From: JBAXGW01 sp037139195
Lineage (GTDB): Bacteria; Bacteroidota; Bacteroidia; Bacteroidales; JAHJDW01
Reading direction: 5' to 3'
Assembly (NCBI GenBank): GCA_037139195.1
Contig: JBAXGW010000066.1
Span: 1-22,987, forward strand
Length of the DNA: 22,987 nt
Shown: one piece after another, positions 13,852-22,830 of the stretch
How positions within the stretch are numbered: position 1 is the stretch's first letter
Layout: each line of letters opens with the position of its first letter
Translations under genes and position numbers: made by a program
Notes under the pieces: model-generated
Seen by the model: only the letters and a program-made list of their open reading frames with translations
The model's database searches: none
Told to the model about the DNA's origin: nothing

Positions 13852-13880
13852 TTTGAAATAGATTTTTTTTCGTATTTTCG
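13852..13880 (+). promoter_or_regulatory. Possible promoter for the PorE-like gene
   Basis: TTTG at 13852-13855 and TATTTTCG at 13873-13880 are separated by 17 bp. The -7 differs from TAnnTTTG at one base and the spacing is two bases short. The ATG is 33 bp downstream. Confidence 0.35.
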
Positions 13881-13913
13881 TCAAATACAAAATATTAACG
13901 AAGGCTTTTTATA

Positions 13914-15620
13914 ATGAAATCAAAATATCTATTTTTCTTCCTATTTAGTTTATTTACTTTTTCTGCTTTTTCTCAAAATGCCGCCACTACTCCAACTGGA
14001 GATAGTAAAGCTGCCAAAGATAATTTTACGTTTTTAAACTATAAAGACGCGTTGATAGAATACCAAGCATTTTTCTTAAAAGATTCAACCAATCCTGAAT
14101 ATATTTACAAACTTGGAGTTTGTTATTTGCAAACAAAAAAAGACATTAATAATGCTTTAAGGCTATTATTAAAAGCAAGCAAAGACAGTAAATTGGATCC
14201 TGTTGTTTGGTATTATTTAGGTCAAGCATACCAACAATTATTAAAATACAATGAAGCAATTGAAGCATTTACAAAATACAAAAACGATCCCAAATCAAAA
14301 GACGACCAAGCATATACTGCTAAACGTCAGATTGAAATGTGCAAAAACGCTATTGAACTTTTAAAGAAGCCAGTAAATGTTTCGTTTGAAAACCTTGGTA
14401 AAGAAGTAAATTCTGAAGCACCTGATTTTAATCCATACATCACACCCGATGAATCTCAATTAGTTTACACTTCTCGTAGAGATAAAAACACAGGACGCAC
14501 CCCCGATTATGACGGACATTTTACAGCTGATGTATATATGATAACCCCAAAAAATGGTCAGTTTGTTAAAACAAGAAACATGGGTGGATTGATAAACACC
14601 GAATTAGTTGAAGAAGTTGTTGGTGTGGGCGGAAATGGCGATTTTTTATACCTATATTATGATAATTATCAAGGTTTAGGTGACCTATTTTTTAGTGCAA
14701 AAAAAGGGAAATCCTACACAAAATCAGCTCCATTAGCATCTATTAACTCTAAAGATATGGAGACGGCAGCATCTTCAAACCAAAATAATACAATGATTGT
14801 TTTTTCAAGCGATCAACAAGGCGGAAAAGGTGAAACTGACTTATGGCTTTCAAGAATATTGCCTAATGGAGAATGGGGTCCAGCTGAAAATATAAGCGAA
14901 ATTAATACAGAAGAAGACGAAAGTTTTCCATCGTTTTCTCCCGATGGCAAAACACTCTATTTTGCATCAAGCGGGCATAATAGCATGGGTGGTTACGATA
15001 TTTTCAAAACGGCATATAATGATTCAACAAAAAAATGGGCTAAACCAATTAATTTAGGCTATCCGATAAACAACTCCGACGACAACACGGTTATTTCTTT
15101 TGCAAAAAACCCTAGATACGCCTATATTGCAGCATGTAGACCTGAAGGAATTGGTTATTCTGATATTTATAGAATAACATTCAACGATTTGCCACCAAGC
15201 TACACTTTAGTTCAAGGAAATGTTATTCTTCCTGATTCTACCAATTTATATACATCAGGAAATTTCATTCCACCATCACCACCTGTTGCAGCTCCAGTTG
15301 TTAGCCCAAAAAGCAAATCGAAAACAGCACCTAAAGTGGCAGAAGTTAAACCAGTTGAAACGCCAAAAATTGATGTAGTTATTAACGTGCAAAAAAAATC
15401 AGATAAAACACCAATTGGTATTTATCGCCCAAATCCTAGAACAGGGAAATATATGATGAATTTGCCTACAGGTGAATATGTTGTAATATTATCAGGAAAT
15501 GGCTTACAAACCTGCACTGATGAAATTATTATTCCAGAAAAAGATTTATATAAAGAAAACATAAACAAACCTTTAATTATTAGAAAATTAGAAGTTGTTG
15601 AGCCCACCGAAACACAATAA
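13914..15620 (+). CDS. TPR / PD40 outer-membrane-associated protein (PorE-like, no OmpA domain)
   Basis: The 568-residue protein has a signal peptide (to about residue 21) and TPR repeats (about 35-150: YKDALIEYQAFFL, YIYKLGVCYLQTKKDINNAL, WYYLGQAYQQLLKYNEAIEA). A PD40 (WD40-like) beta-propeller follows (about 165-425) with repeated SFPSFSPDGKTLYFAS, APDFNPYITPDESQLVY and GGYDIF blocks. After a Pro/Lys-rich linker comes a small CarboxypepD-type domain (about 480-555). The order TPR-PD40-carboxypeptidase domain is that of PorE, a periplasmic lipoprotein component of the T9SS. PorE also has a C-terminal OmpA peptidoglycan-binding domain, which is missing here, and no lipobox Cys is visible. It could be a PorE-related paralogue with another role. 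It is followed 5 bp later by the exonuclease gene. Confidence 0.82.
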   Translation: MKSKYLFFFLFSLFTFSAFSQNAATTPTGDSKAAKDNFTFLNYKDALIEYQAFFLKDSTNPEYIYKLGVCYLQTKKDINNALRLLLKASKDSKLDPVVWYYLGQAYQQLLKYNEAIEAFTKYKNDPKSKDDQAYTAKRQIEMCKNAIELLKKPVNVSFENLGKEVNSEAPDFNPYITPDESQLVYTSRRDKNTGRTPDYDGHFTADVYMITPKNGQFVKTRNMGGLINTELVEEVVGVGGNGDFLYLYYDNYQGLGDLFFSAKKGKSYTKSAPLASINSKDMETAASSNQNNTMIVFSSDQQGGKGETDLWLSRILPNGEWGPAENISEINTEEDESFPSFSPDGKTLYFASSGHNSMGGYDIFKTAYNDSTKKWAKPINLGYPINNSDDNTVISFAKNPRYAYIAACRPEGIGYSDIYRITFNDLPPSYTLVQGNVILPDSTNLYTSGNFIPPSPPVAAPVVSPKSKSKTAPKVAEVKPVETPKIDVVINVQKKSDKTPIGIYRPNPRTGKYMMNLPTGEYVVILSGNGLQTCTDEIIIPEKDLYKENINKPLIIRKLEVVEPTETQ

Positions 15621-15625
15621 AAAAA

Positions 15626-16393
15626 ATGATATTAAATTTAAAAAAACCTCTAATCTTTATTGATTTAGAAACAACAGGTGTAAATGTTGTTACCGATAGA
15701 ATTGTTGAATATTCTGTTTTAAAATTAAATCCAGACGGTTCAGAGGAAATTAGAACTCAACGAATTAATCCTACAATTCCTATTCCACCATTTGTATCGA
15801 CAATACATGGAATTTTTGATAAGGACATTGCAGATTGCCCTACATTTATCCAAATTGCAAAAACATTAAACGCTTTTATAGGAAATTCTGATTTAGCAGG
15901 ATATAATTCGGTTAAATTTGATGTTCCCCTACTCGTTGAGGAGTTTTTACGTGCTGGCATCGATTTCGACATGTCGAAGCGTAAACAGATTGACGTTCAG
16001 AATATATTTCACAAGTTGGAACAAAGAACGCTTGTAGCTGCTTATAAATTCTATTGTAATAAAGAGCTTGAAAATGCTCATTCTGCAGAAGTTGATACTA
16101 TTGCAACCTATGAAGTTTTAAAGTCGCAATTAGAAAAATATCCTGATTTACAAAACGATGTTGAATATTTATCCAATTTTTCGGCACAAACCAAAAATGC
16201 CGATTTAATGGGTCGTATTGTATTTAATGATAAAAATCAGGAAGTGATAAATTTTGGCAAACATAAAGGCAGAACCGTTGAAGATGTTTTAAAAATTGAG
16301 CCATCATATTATAATTGGATGATGAATGGCGAATTTCCTTTATCAACAAAAAGAGTAATGACTCAAATAAAGCTTAGAGGAATACAAAAGTAA
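15626..16393 (+). CDS. DEDDh 3'-5' exonuclease (DnaQ/ExoX-like)
   Basis: The 255-residue protein has the DnaQ-type exonuclease fold. Motif I is FIDLETTG (Asp13, Glu15), motif II is GYNSVKFDVPLL (Asp99) and motif III is AHSAEVDT (His152, Asp157), so the catalytic set is complete. The C-terminal part (about 195-245) contains INFGKHKGRTVEDVL and YYNWMMNGEF, the small ExoX-like C-terminal domain. Members remove nucleotides from DNA 3' ends in the cytoplasm, as a proofreading subunit or in repair. The start at 15626 lies only 5 bp after the PorE-like gene, so the two are co-transcribed, though they have no obvious shared function. Confidence 0.92.
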   Translation: MILNLKKPLIFIDLETTGVNVVTDRIVEYSVLKLNPDGSEEIRTQRINPTIPIPPFVSTIHGIFDKDIADCPTFIQIAKTLNAFIGNSDLAGYNSVKFDVPLLVEEFLRAGIDFDMSKRKQIDVQNIFHKLEQRTLVAAYKFYCNKELENAHSAEVDTIATYEVLKSQLEKYPDLQNDVEYLSNFSAQTKNADLMGRIVFNDKNQEVINFGKHKGRTVEDVLKIEPSYYNWMMNGEFPLSTKRVMTQIKLRGIQK

Positions 16394-16690
16394 ATTAAAC
16401 AGATACTGCAAGAAGACTTCTTCTAAATCTATATTTTCAAATTGCATTATAGTTGCTTTTGCATTCTATTCTGCTATTCTTATTATATTAAGCTGTTTTT
16501 TCTCTTGCGTTAATAGTTTTTCGCTGAGCTAAAAAAAATAATGCCGATTACAAACCCAAACCCACCGTTTGCAAAACAAAACCTACCGTTAATAAAATAG
16601 CTTATTGTATTTTTTTTATTTAATATTAGATTTACTTCGTAAAATTTAAGCTATATAAAAAAAATAGAAGTTTAATACGGAGGATTTGCT
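16394..16690. other. AT-rich intergenic region
   Basis: There is no gene in these 297 bases. A pair of imperfect direct repeats, AAACCCACCGTTTGCAAAAC and AAACCTACCGTTAATAAAAT, lies near 16558-16600. No promoter with a TAnnTTTG box was found near the next start. Confidence 0.4.
16679..16683 (+). promoter_or_regulatory. Strong Shine-Dalgarno site
   Basis: GGAGG lies 7 bp before the ATG at 16691. Strong GA-rich sites are uncommon in Bacteroidota, and the other genes in the window lack one, so this fixes the start of the S41 peptidase pseudogene. Confidence 0.6.
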
Positions 16691-18714
16691 ATGAAAAAAG
16701 GATGTTTAATTTTCAATATAATAATTGTACTTTTCACAATTAACATAGCTAATGCACAAGATAATTACAATCCTTATCTCAAAAATCAATATCCAATTAT
16801 TAAAAGTAGCAGCTCAAAAACTCTCAGCACCATTAGCAATAAATCATTAACCAGCAATAACGATTCTGTTTTTCAAGTAGCTGATGATATTAATGGCCGT
16901 CTTTTTTATCTGTGTAAAACATGGGGCTATTTTAAATATTTTAATCAGAAAAATTGCACTGTTAAATGGGATACCATATTAAATACTGCAATAAAAAATG
17001 TATTATTGACAACCAATAATCAAGAGTTCAATAATGAGTTAATGAATATGTTTAATATTACCGGAAATAATACATTTGTTTCAAGCCAAAATACGATGCC
17101 TGATACAAATATAAACTTCAATAATATTTGGATAAACGATTCAATATTTTCTCAAAACACAAAAAACTTTCTCGATACATTTAGTCTTTATATAAAACCT
17201 GATTCATCGTCGTGTCTTCTTAAAAAAAATGACTATTCTGATCAAAGTTATAATAGTCTCATTGATTTTAGAAATGATCAAATCACAATGAGTTTAGATT
17301 ACACAAAAGAATCAGACCGATTAAATACTATGTTTTATTATTGGAATGTAATCAATTATTTTTTCCCTTACAAAAGCATAATGGATCAATCATGGGATGT
17401 AACCTTAAATGAATTTATACCAATTTTCAGACAGGCATCAAATGCAGCAGAATTCAACACTGTATTTTTGAAACTTGTCACAAAAATTAATGATACGCAT
17501 GGATATACAAGTAGCTCTGTAATTAATCAAAGCTTCTGGGGTGGTTACAATTTGCCTCAAATTTATCTCAACAGAGTTGGGAATAATTGTGTTGTAGCAA
17601 AAGCTCCACCTTCATCAATTATTCATGAAGGAGATATACTAACAGCAATTAAAGACATTCCTTTAAGCATAATCTCCGATTCCCTTTCTAATTATATTCC
17701 AGCTTCAACACCTGCTGCATTTTATAGAGAAATGTATTATAAAATGTTACTATGACAAGTTAATTCTGACATTAAATTAACCTTTTTAGATAGCACAAAT
17801 GCCTCGTACGATATTTTATTAAAAAGAACTCAAAGTGTTACAAATTGGACTAATTGGTCTGCTACTGTTAACAATCCTAATTCATATTATATTACTGATT
17901 GTGGCTACGGATATATAAACATGGGCAAATTAGAATCAATAGAAGTACCAAACATGTATTACAACTTGAAAGCTGCACCGGCAATTATTTTTGACTTAAG
18001 AAACTATCCAAATGGAACTTTGTGGAATCTAGGAAGCCTCTTCTTTCCCGAACCAATTATTAGTGGTAAATTCCAAACTCCAGCTTTAACTGATGTTTAT
18101 AACCAAAACTATCTTCCAGGCTGGTACTATTTATCAAATGATGGCTCCAATCTTGGGAATTGGTCTAACCCCAATTATTATAATGGTAAAGTTTATATTT
18201 TAGTAAACCAAGAAACTCAAAGTCAAGCTGAATATACATGTCAGTATTTAAGCTATCATCCAAATGCAAAGGTTATTGGAAATCAAACAGCAGGTGCTGA
18301 TGGAAATGTAAGTTATTTAACTTTGCCAGGCGGAATTTTAACATATTTCACTTCTCTAGGCTGTTATTATGCAGATGGATACCAACAGCAACGTAATGGT
18401 GTTAAAATAGATACAATTGTTAGTCCAACTATTGAAGGGCTTAGAAAGGGCATAGACGAAATATTGCAAGCTGCTTTAAATTGCTCTACTGGGCTTAAAC
18501 AGGTAGAAAATAAAAATATCTCAACAAATATATATCCAAACCCAACAACAAATTAATAAATTTTGAAATTATTAATTCATTAGGAAAAACAGTTATCAAG
18601 GGTGAATTTTATAATAAAACCATCATAAACACATCTAATTTTTCATCTGGATTATATATAGTTAAATTAGAAAGTGGCAAATCGATTGATTACAAAAAAA
18701 TAATAAAAGAGTAA
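16691..18714 (+). pseudogene. S41 (tail-specific) peptidase with T9SS tail, broken twice
   Basis: One frame from the ATG at 16691 runs to TGA at 17753-17755 and continues in the same frame to about 18556. It then shifts by one base, and the last part reads in another frame from about 18562 to TAA at 18714. The N-terminal domain has FYYWNVINYFFPYKSIMD and INDTHGY, typical of S41 tricorn/CTP-like relatives. A PDZ-like segment (IHEGDILTAIKDIPL) follows. The catalytic Ser is in TQSQAEY at 18221-18223. The end has YPNPTT and, after the shift, FEIINSLGKTV and LYIVKLESGKS, a T9SS type A tail. About 15 tail residues after YPNPTT appear deleted. Both lesions would make the encoded protein inactive or unsorted, but the catalytic region itself is intact. 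The signal peptide is residues 1-22. Confidence 0.88.
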
Positions 18715-18883
18715 ATAATTTAAACCAGGTAAAGTAGTCCAAAATTTACATTTCGAATCCGTACCAGATTACCGATATTTGCTCCTCATAGCCCTTTTTC
18801 AGGCTGATAGCGAACTAAAGTCGAAATATTGATAATTTTGGAATTATATTGAATATGTTATACCGTAAACCCTACAATATATA
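18715..18883. other. Intergenic region between convergent genes
   Basis: No gene is visible between the end of the S41 pseudogene and the terminator of the etf operon. A weak inverted pair (AGCC / GGCT near 18788-18803) is too short to call as a terminator. Confidence 0.4.
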
Positions 18884-18932
18884 ACAAAAAAACTGCCTTG
18901 CGAATAATTCAATGAATTACCTCAAGGCAGTT
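18884..18932 (-). terminator. Intrinsic terminator of the etfB-etfA-acd operon
   Basis: On the minus strand a 10-bp stem (AACTGCCTTG at 18891-18900 paired with CAAGGCAGTT at 18923-18932) encloses a second small stem (TAATTC / GAATTA) and is followed by a run of seven T residues (A run on the plus strand, 18886-18892). It lies 18 bp after the stop at 18951. Confidence 0.88.
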
Positions 18933-18950
18933 GCAAGTTTTCAGAACCTG

Positions 18951-20663
18951 CTATTCAGCAATTATTTTATATAATCCTAAATCTTTAGGAGATACATTTT
19001 CGATTAAATTTACACTAAGTGCATTTTCAGCAATAGCTTTCTTCAAGAAGATTTCAGCATCTTTTTTAAATTCTTCATTTCTTTGAGCATCTTGAAGCAA
19101 TAAATGAGTGATAATAATATATCCTGCCATTTCAACCAATCTACGAGCATGGAAATCAATATACTCAGTATCTTTTGTTTCCATTACTTTACTAGCAACC
19201 ACTTCGTAAGTAGCAGCTAAATCCTTCAACGATTTCATGATAAATTCAGTCTCTGGACTAACATGACGAGTTTCATATTCGCGAATAATAGACAAATAAG
19301 CTCCATTACCCACACCACGTATAGCTGCGATTACTTGTAGTTGCGATGTTCCTTCGTAAATATTTGTAATTCTAGCATCACGTAAAATTCGTTCGATTGG
19401 GAAATCTTTCATATAACCTGTTCCACCATGTACTTGAAGTGCATCAAAAGCTATTTGATTACAATATTCACTTGAAAATAATTTCAATAATGGAGTAAGA
19501 ACATCAGCTGCACGTTGATAAAACTTCAAATCTGTACGCTCGTCATTTTCAAGCTTGCGTTCGTTTTGAATAAAAGTATATGATTTATATGCATCAACAA
19601 ATCGGCTAGTTTCATATAGTAATGAACGAATAGCATTTGTTTTAACTTGCATATTTGTAAGCATTTCATAAACAGCTGGAAATTTGATAATTGGTTTTCC
19701 AAATTGTTCTCTTTCATTAGCATATTTAAATGCTTCGCGACAAGCTGCTTCAGCAACACCAACAGATTGAGCTCCAATTCCTAAACGAGCTGAATTCATT
19801 AACGACATTACATATTTTATCAAGCCCATCTTTCTTTCGCCTACAAGTTTTGCAGGTGCATTAGTAAAAACTAATTCGCAAGTAGGTGAACCTTTAATAC
19901 CAAGTTTATTTTCAATACGACGAACACTCATCGCACCTTCTTTTCTGTCATAAACAAACAATGACAATCCACGTGCATCGCTTGTACCTTCTTCCGAACG
20001 AGCCAAAACTAATGATACGTCAGCATCGCCATTTGTGATAAAGCGTTTTACGCCATTTAACAACCACGTTTGTTTGTTTTCATCCCAAGTAGCCTTTAAT
20101 TGTACAGCTTGTAAGTCGGAACCTGCATCTGGTTCAGTTAAATCCATAGCCGCAGTTGCACCTAAATTAAATTGAGGCAAAAACTCGTTTTTGATTTCGT
20201 CTGAAGCAAATTCATTAAGGGTTTCTGCACAATCTTGCAAACCCCAAATATTACAAAAACCAGTATCAGCACGAGCAACTAGTTCAGCAGCCATAACATA
20301 AGGAACAATTGAAAAATTCAATCCTCCATATTGGCGAGGCAAAGACATTCCAAATAAACCTGCCTGTGTTATTTTATCAATATTTTCGCGAGTTCCTCTT
20401 GCGTAAACTACTTCGTTATTAACTAAAGTTGGACCATCATGGTCAACAGATTCAGCATTAACAGCAATAACATCGCCAGCAATTTCTCCAATTATTTCAA
20501 GTACTTTTTCGTAACTATCCATAGTATCTTCAAAATCAACCGGAGCAAAGTCGTATTTACTAGCATCTTCGTAGTTTTTTTCTTTCAATTTCACCAATTT
20601 TTCCATCATTGGATGGTTTAGGTGAAACTTCAAATTTTGGTTATCGTTATAAAAATTTGCCAT
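18951..20663 (-). CDS. Acyl-CoA dehydrogenase (570 aa, extended)
   Basis: From the ATG at 20663 the protein has 570 residues. A TTG two codons upstream is less likely. Typical motifs are AMDLTEPDAGSD (about 172-183), GVKRFITNGDAD, GIKGSPTCELVF, AREAFKYANEREQFGKP-like ANEREQFGKPI, and VHGGTGYMKDFPIERILRDA followed by NIYEGTSQLQ. Glu437 in YEGT is the position of the catalytic base in butyryl-CoA-type dehydrogenases. The protein is about 190 residues longer than the usual 380, with about 50 residues added before the conserved N-terminal domain and about 120 after YEGT. It oxidises an acyl-CoA to the 2-enoyl-CoA with FAD and passes electrons to ETF, encoded just upstream. Chain-length preference cannot be told. 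It is the last gene of the operon. Confidence 0.95.
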   Translation of the reverse strand: MANFYNDNQNLKFHLNHPMMEKLVKLKEKNYEDASKYDFAPVDFEDTMDSYEKVLEIIGEIAGDVIAVNAESVDHDGPTLVNNEVVYARGTRENIDKITQAGLFGMSLPRQYGGLNFSIVPYVMAAELVARADTGFCNIWGLQDCAETLNEFASDEIKNEFLPQFNLGATAAMDLTEPDAGSDLQAVQLKATWDENKQTWLLNGVKRFITNGDADVSLVLARSEEGTSDARGLSLFVYDRKEGAMSVRRIENKLGIKGSPTCELVFTNAPAKLVGERKMGLIKYVMSLMNSARLGIGAQSVGVAEAACREAFKYANEREQFGKPIIKFPAVYEMLTNMQVKTNAIRSLLYETSRFVDAYKSYTFIQNERKLENDERTDLKFYQRAADVLTPLLKLFSSEYCNQIAFDALQVHGGTGYMKDFPIERILRDARITNIYEGTSQLQVIAAIRGVGNGAYLSIIREYETRHVSPETEFIMKSLKDLAATYEVVASKVMETKDTEYIDFHARRLVEMAGYIIITHLLLQDAQRNEEFKKDAEIFLKKAIAENALSVNLIENVSPKDLGLYKIIAE

Positions 20664-20694
20664 GTTCAATTCTTTAATAGTTTTTGATAATCAA

Positions 20695-21714
20695 TTACTT
20701 CGAATTCTTTTTATAGAATTTAATCATTTTAGGAAGAATATCTTCTACCCTACCAATTATAGTATAATCGGCAATTTGATTAATCGGAGCATTTGGGTCG
20801 GTATTTATTGAAATAATTTGAGCCGACTGATCCATTCCTGCTCTGTGCTGTACTGCACCAGAAATACCGCAAGCAATGAATAATTTAGGGCGAACAGTAA
20901 TACCTGTTTGTCCAATTTGGCGTTCGTGCTCAACATAACCAGCATCAACAGCTGCTCTGGAAGCTCCAACTTCTGCACCAATAACTGATGCTAAGTCGTA
21001 TAATAAATTGAAATTTGCTTTTGAACCTACTCCGTATCCACCAGCAACAATAATTGATGCACCTTTTATATTTATTTTCTGAGCCTCTATTTGGCGCTCT
21101 ATAATACTAATAACGAAATCTTCGTTTGAAACAAATTTATCAATATCAATATGTTTAACAACTCCAGTATAGCTTTCAGAAATTATTTCTTTTTTCATCA
21201 CTCCTTCGCGTACAGTTGCCATTTGAGGGCGTGTATCAGGATTGATAATAGTAGCAATAATGTTTCCTCCGAAAGCAGGGCGGATTTGATATAAAAGATT
21301 TTTATATTCTTTTCCTGATTTAGGCTCGGTATGATCGCCAATAACTAGGCTAGTGCAATCGGCAGTTAAACCGCTGCGTAAGGCAGAAGCAACACGTGGA
21401 GCCAAATCGCGACCTACTGAAGAAGCACCAAATAATGCTATTTGAGGTTGTTCTTCTTTAAAAACATTAACCACTATTGATGTATGAGGCAAAGTTGTAT
21501 AAGGATACAATTTTTTATCATCAGCAATATGAACGAAATCAACACCGTAAGGCAGAGCTTGTTTCTCTATTCCACTTAGGTTTGAGCCAATAATTACCGC
21601 TTCAAGCTTACAATTTAGCTCATTAGCAAGCTTACGTCCTTTTGAAAGAAGCTCAAGGCTCACATCTACAATGTGTCCGTCTTCTATTTCACAATAAACA
21701 AATACGTTATTCAC
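20695..21714 (-). CDS. etfA: Electron transfer flavoprotein alpha subunit
   Basis: The 339-residue protein starts with GTG (21714). It has the ETF alpha N-terminal domain (VFVYCEIEDGHIVDVSLELL; LFGASSVGRDLAPRVASAL) and the C-terminal FAD-binding domain: GASRAAVDAGYVEHERQIGQ, then LFIACGISGAVQHRAGM and INTDPNAPINQIADY (about 250-317). It forms a dimer with EtfB in the cytoplasm and carries the FAD that exchanges electrons with the acyl-CoA dehydrogenase. It ends 31 bp before the dehydrogenase ATG and begins 68 bp after EtfB, so all three are one unit. Confidence 0.96.
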   Translation of the reverse strand: MNNVFVYCEIEDGHIVDVSLELLSKGRKLANELNCKLEAVIIGSNLSGIEKQALPYGVDFVHIADDKKLYPYTTLPHTSIVVNVFKEEQPQIALFGASSVGRDLAPRVASALRSGLTADCTSLVIGDHTEPKSGKEYKNLLYQIRPAFGGNIIATIINPDTRPQMATVREGVMKKEIISESYTGVVKHIDIDKFVSNEDFVISIIERQIEAQKINIKGASIIVAGGYGVGSKANFNLLYDLASVIGAEVGASRAAVDAGYVEHERQIGQTGITVRPKLFIACGISGAVQHRAGMDQSAQIISINTDPNAPINQIADYTIIGRVEDILPKMIKFYKKNSK

Positions 21715-21782
21715 GATATAATTATATTTTTGTTATACTTTTTTTTATCTGTAATTATTTTTGGATTGAAAAATCAGGAATA

Positions 21783-22655
21783 TTAGCTAAAAGTATTTGC
21801 TTCAATTAGTTCCTTCATCAATAATTCTACTTCAGCATCCGAATCGCTCATTACTTTCGTCTCTTTATGAGCCAAAACAACGTTTTCGATTTTCTTAACC
21901 TTAGTTGGAGAACCATTTAATCCTAAATATTCTTCATTTGTATCTAAATCAGCAACAGTCCATTCGTCAATATTTAAATAAGGACGCTCGTTGTTTATAG
22001 CTTTTATATAATCTTCAGTTTCTGTTTGAAGCTCGGTAACAGTACGAGAATGTTTGTATTTCATCATCAACTTTGCATGGCGCGAACGACAATCAGGTGC
22101 TGAACTATGAACTGTAAGAACAACTGGCAGTGGACACTTAACCACTTCAATTCCTCTTTCCAAACGACGTTTTATGGTTATTGATGTATTGCTAACATCA
22201 ACAAGTTCCTCTGCATAAGTTATTTGTGGATAACCCACTTTTTCTGCTACTTGAGGACCAACCTGAGCTGTATCACCATCAATTGCTTGACGTCCGCATA
22301 CAACCACATCGGGGTTTATTTTTTTTACTGCTGCTGAAAGAACATAAGAAGTTGCTAATGTATCAGAGCCAGCAAATTTTCTATCGGTAATTAAATAACC
22401 ATTATCGGCTCCACGATATAAACCTTCTCTAATAACTTCAGCGGCACGTGTTGGGCCCATCGTTAAAACGGTAATAGTTGAACCAGGTATACTATCCTTG
22501 ATTCTTAATGCTAATTCAAGCGCATTTAAATCTTCGGGATTAAAAATAGCAGGAAGCGCAGCTCTGTTAACGGTTCCATCAGCTTTCATCGCATCTTTAC
22601 CAACATTTCTGGTATCTGGAACTTGTTTTGCTAAAACTACAATTTTAAAACTCAT
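21783..22655 (-). CDS. etfB: Electron transfer flavoprotein beta subunit
   Basis: The 290-residue protein has the EtfB features KIVVLAKQVPDTRNV, LPAIFNPEDLNALELALR, LTMGPTRAAEVIREGLYRGA and FAGSDTLATSYVLSAAV. The nucleotide-binding motif is GRQAIDGDTAQVGPQVAE (121-138). The late motif LGLNGSPTKV is also typical. GRQAIDGDTAQVGP is shared with EtfB proteins of clostridial butyryl-CoA-dehydrogenase complexes, where an FAD bound by EtfB bifurcates electrons from NADH. In common respiratory ETFs the site binds AMP. Whether this enzyme bifurcates cannot be decided from this window. It is the first gene of the etfB-etfA-acd operon. Confidence 0.96.
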   Translation of the reverse strand: MSFKIVVLAKQVPDTRNVGKDAMKADGTVNRAALPAIFNPEDLNALELALRIKDSIPGSTITVLTMGPTRAAEVIREGLYRGADNGYLITDRKFAGSDTLATSYVLSAAVKKINPDVVVCGRQAIDGDTAQVGPQVAEKVGYPQITYAEELVDVSNTSITIKRRLERGIEVVKCPLPVVLTVHSSAPDCRSRHAKLMMKYKHSRTVTELQTETEDYIKAINNERPYLNIDEWTVADLDTNEEYLGLNGSPTKVKKIENVVLAHKETKVMSDSDAEVELLMKELIEANTFS

Positions 22656-22697
22656 ATAATATATTGTATTTATTTAAAATCGACTTATTAATGATAA

Positions 22698-22705
22698 CAA
22701 AGATA
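22698..22705 (-). promoter_or_regulatory. -7 box for the etfB-etfA-acd operon
   Basis: On the minus strand this reads TATCTTTG, a perfect TAnnTTTG match, 43 bp before the ATG at 22655. A TTTG at 22721-22724 gives only a 15-bp spacer, so the -33 box is doubtful. Confidence 0.55.
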
Positions 22706-22783
22706 TTAAAAAATAAAATACAAACGATTTGACGAGCCTGCTAGCAAAGCATTAGTAATTGACAATGATTTGTTAATAATGGC

Positions 22784-22830
22784 TACATGCAACAATTAAC
22801 AGTATGTTAGCAAACTAACAATAGCATGTA
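22784..22830. repeat. Nested inverted repeat upstream of the etf promoter
   Basis: Outer arms TACATGC (22784-22790) and GCATGTA (22824-22830) enclose an inner hairpin TGTTAG / CTAACA (22805-22810 and 22815-22820, loop CAAA). It lies about 80-125 bp upstream of the etf -7 box. An operator is possible, but short inverted repeats are easily found by chance in AT-rich DNA. Confidence 0.45.
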
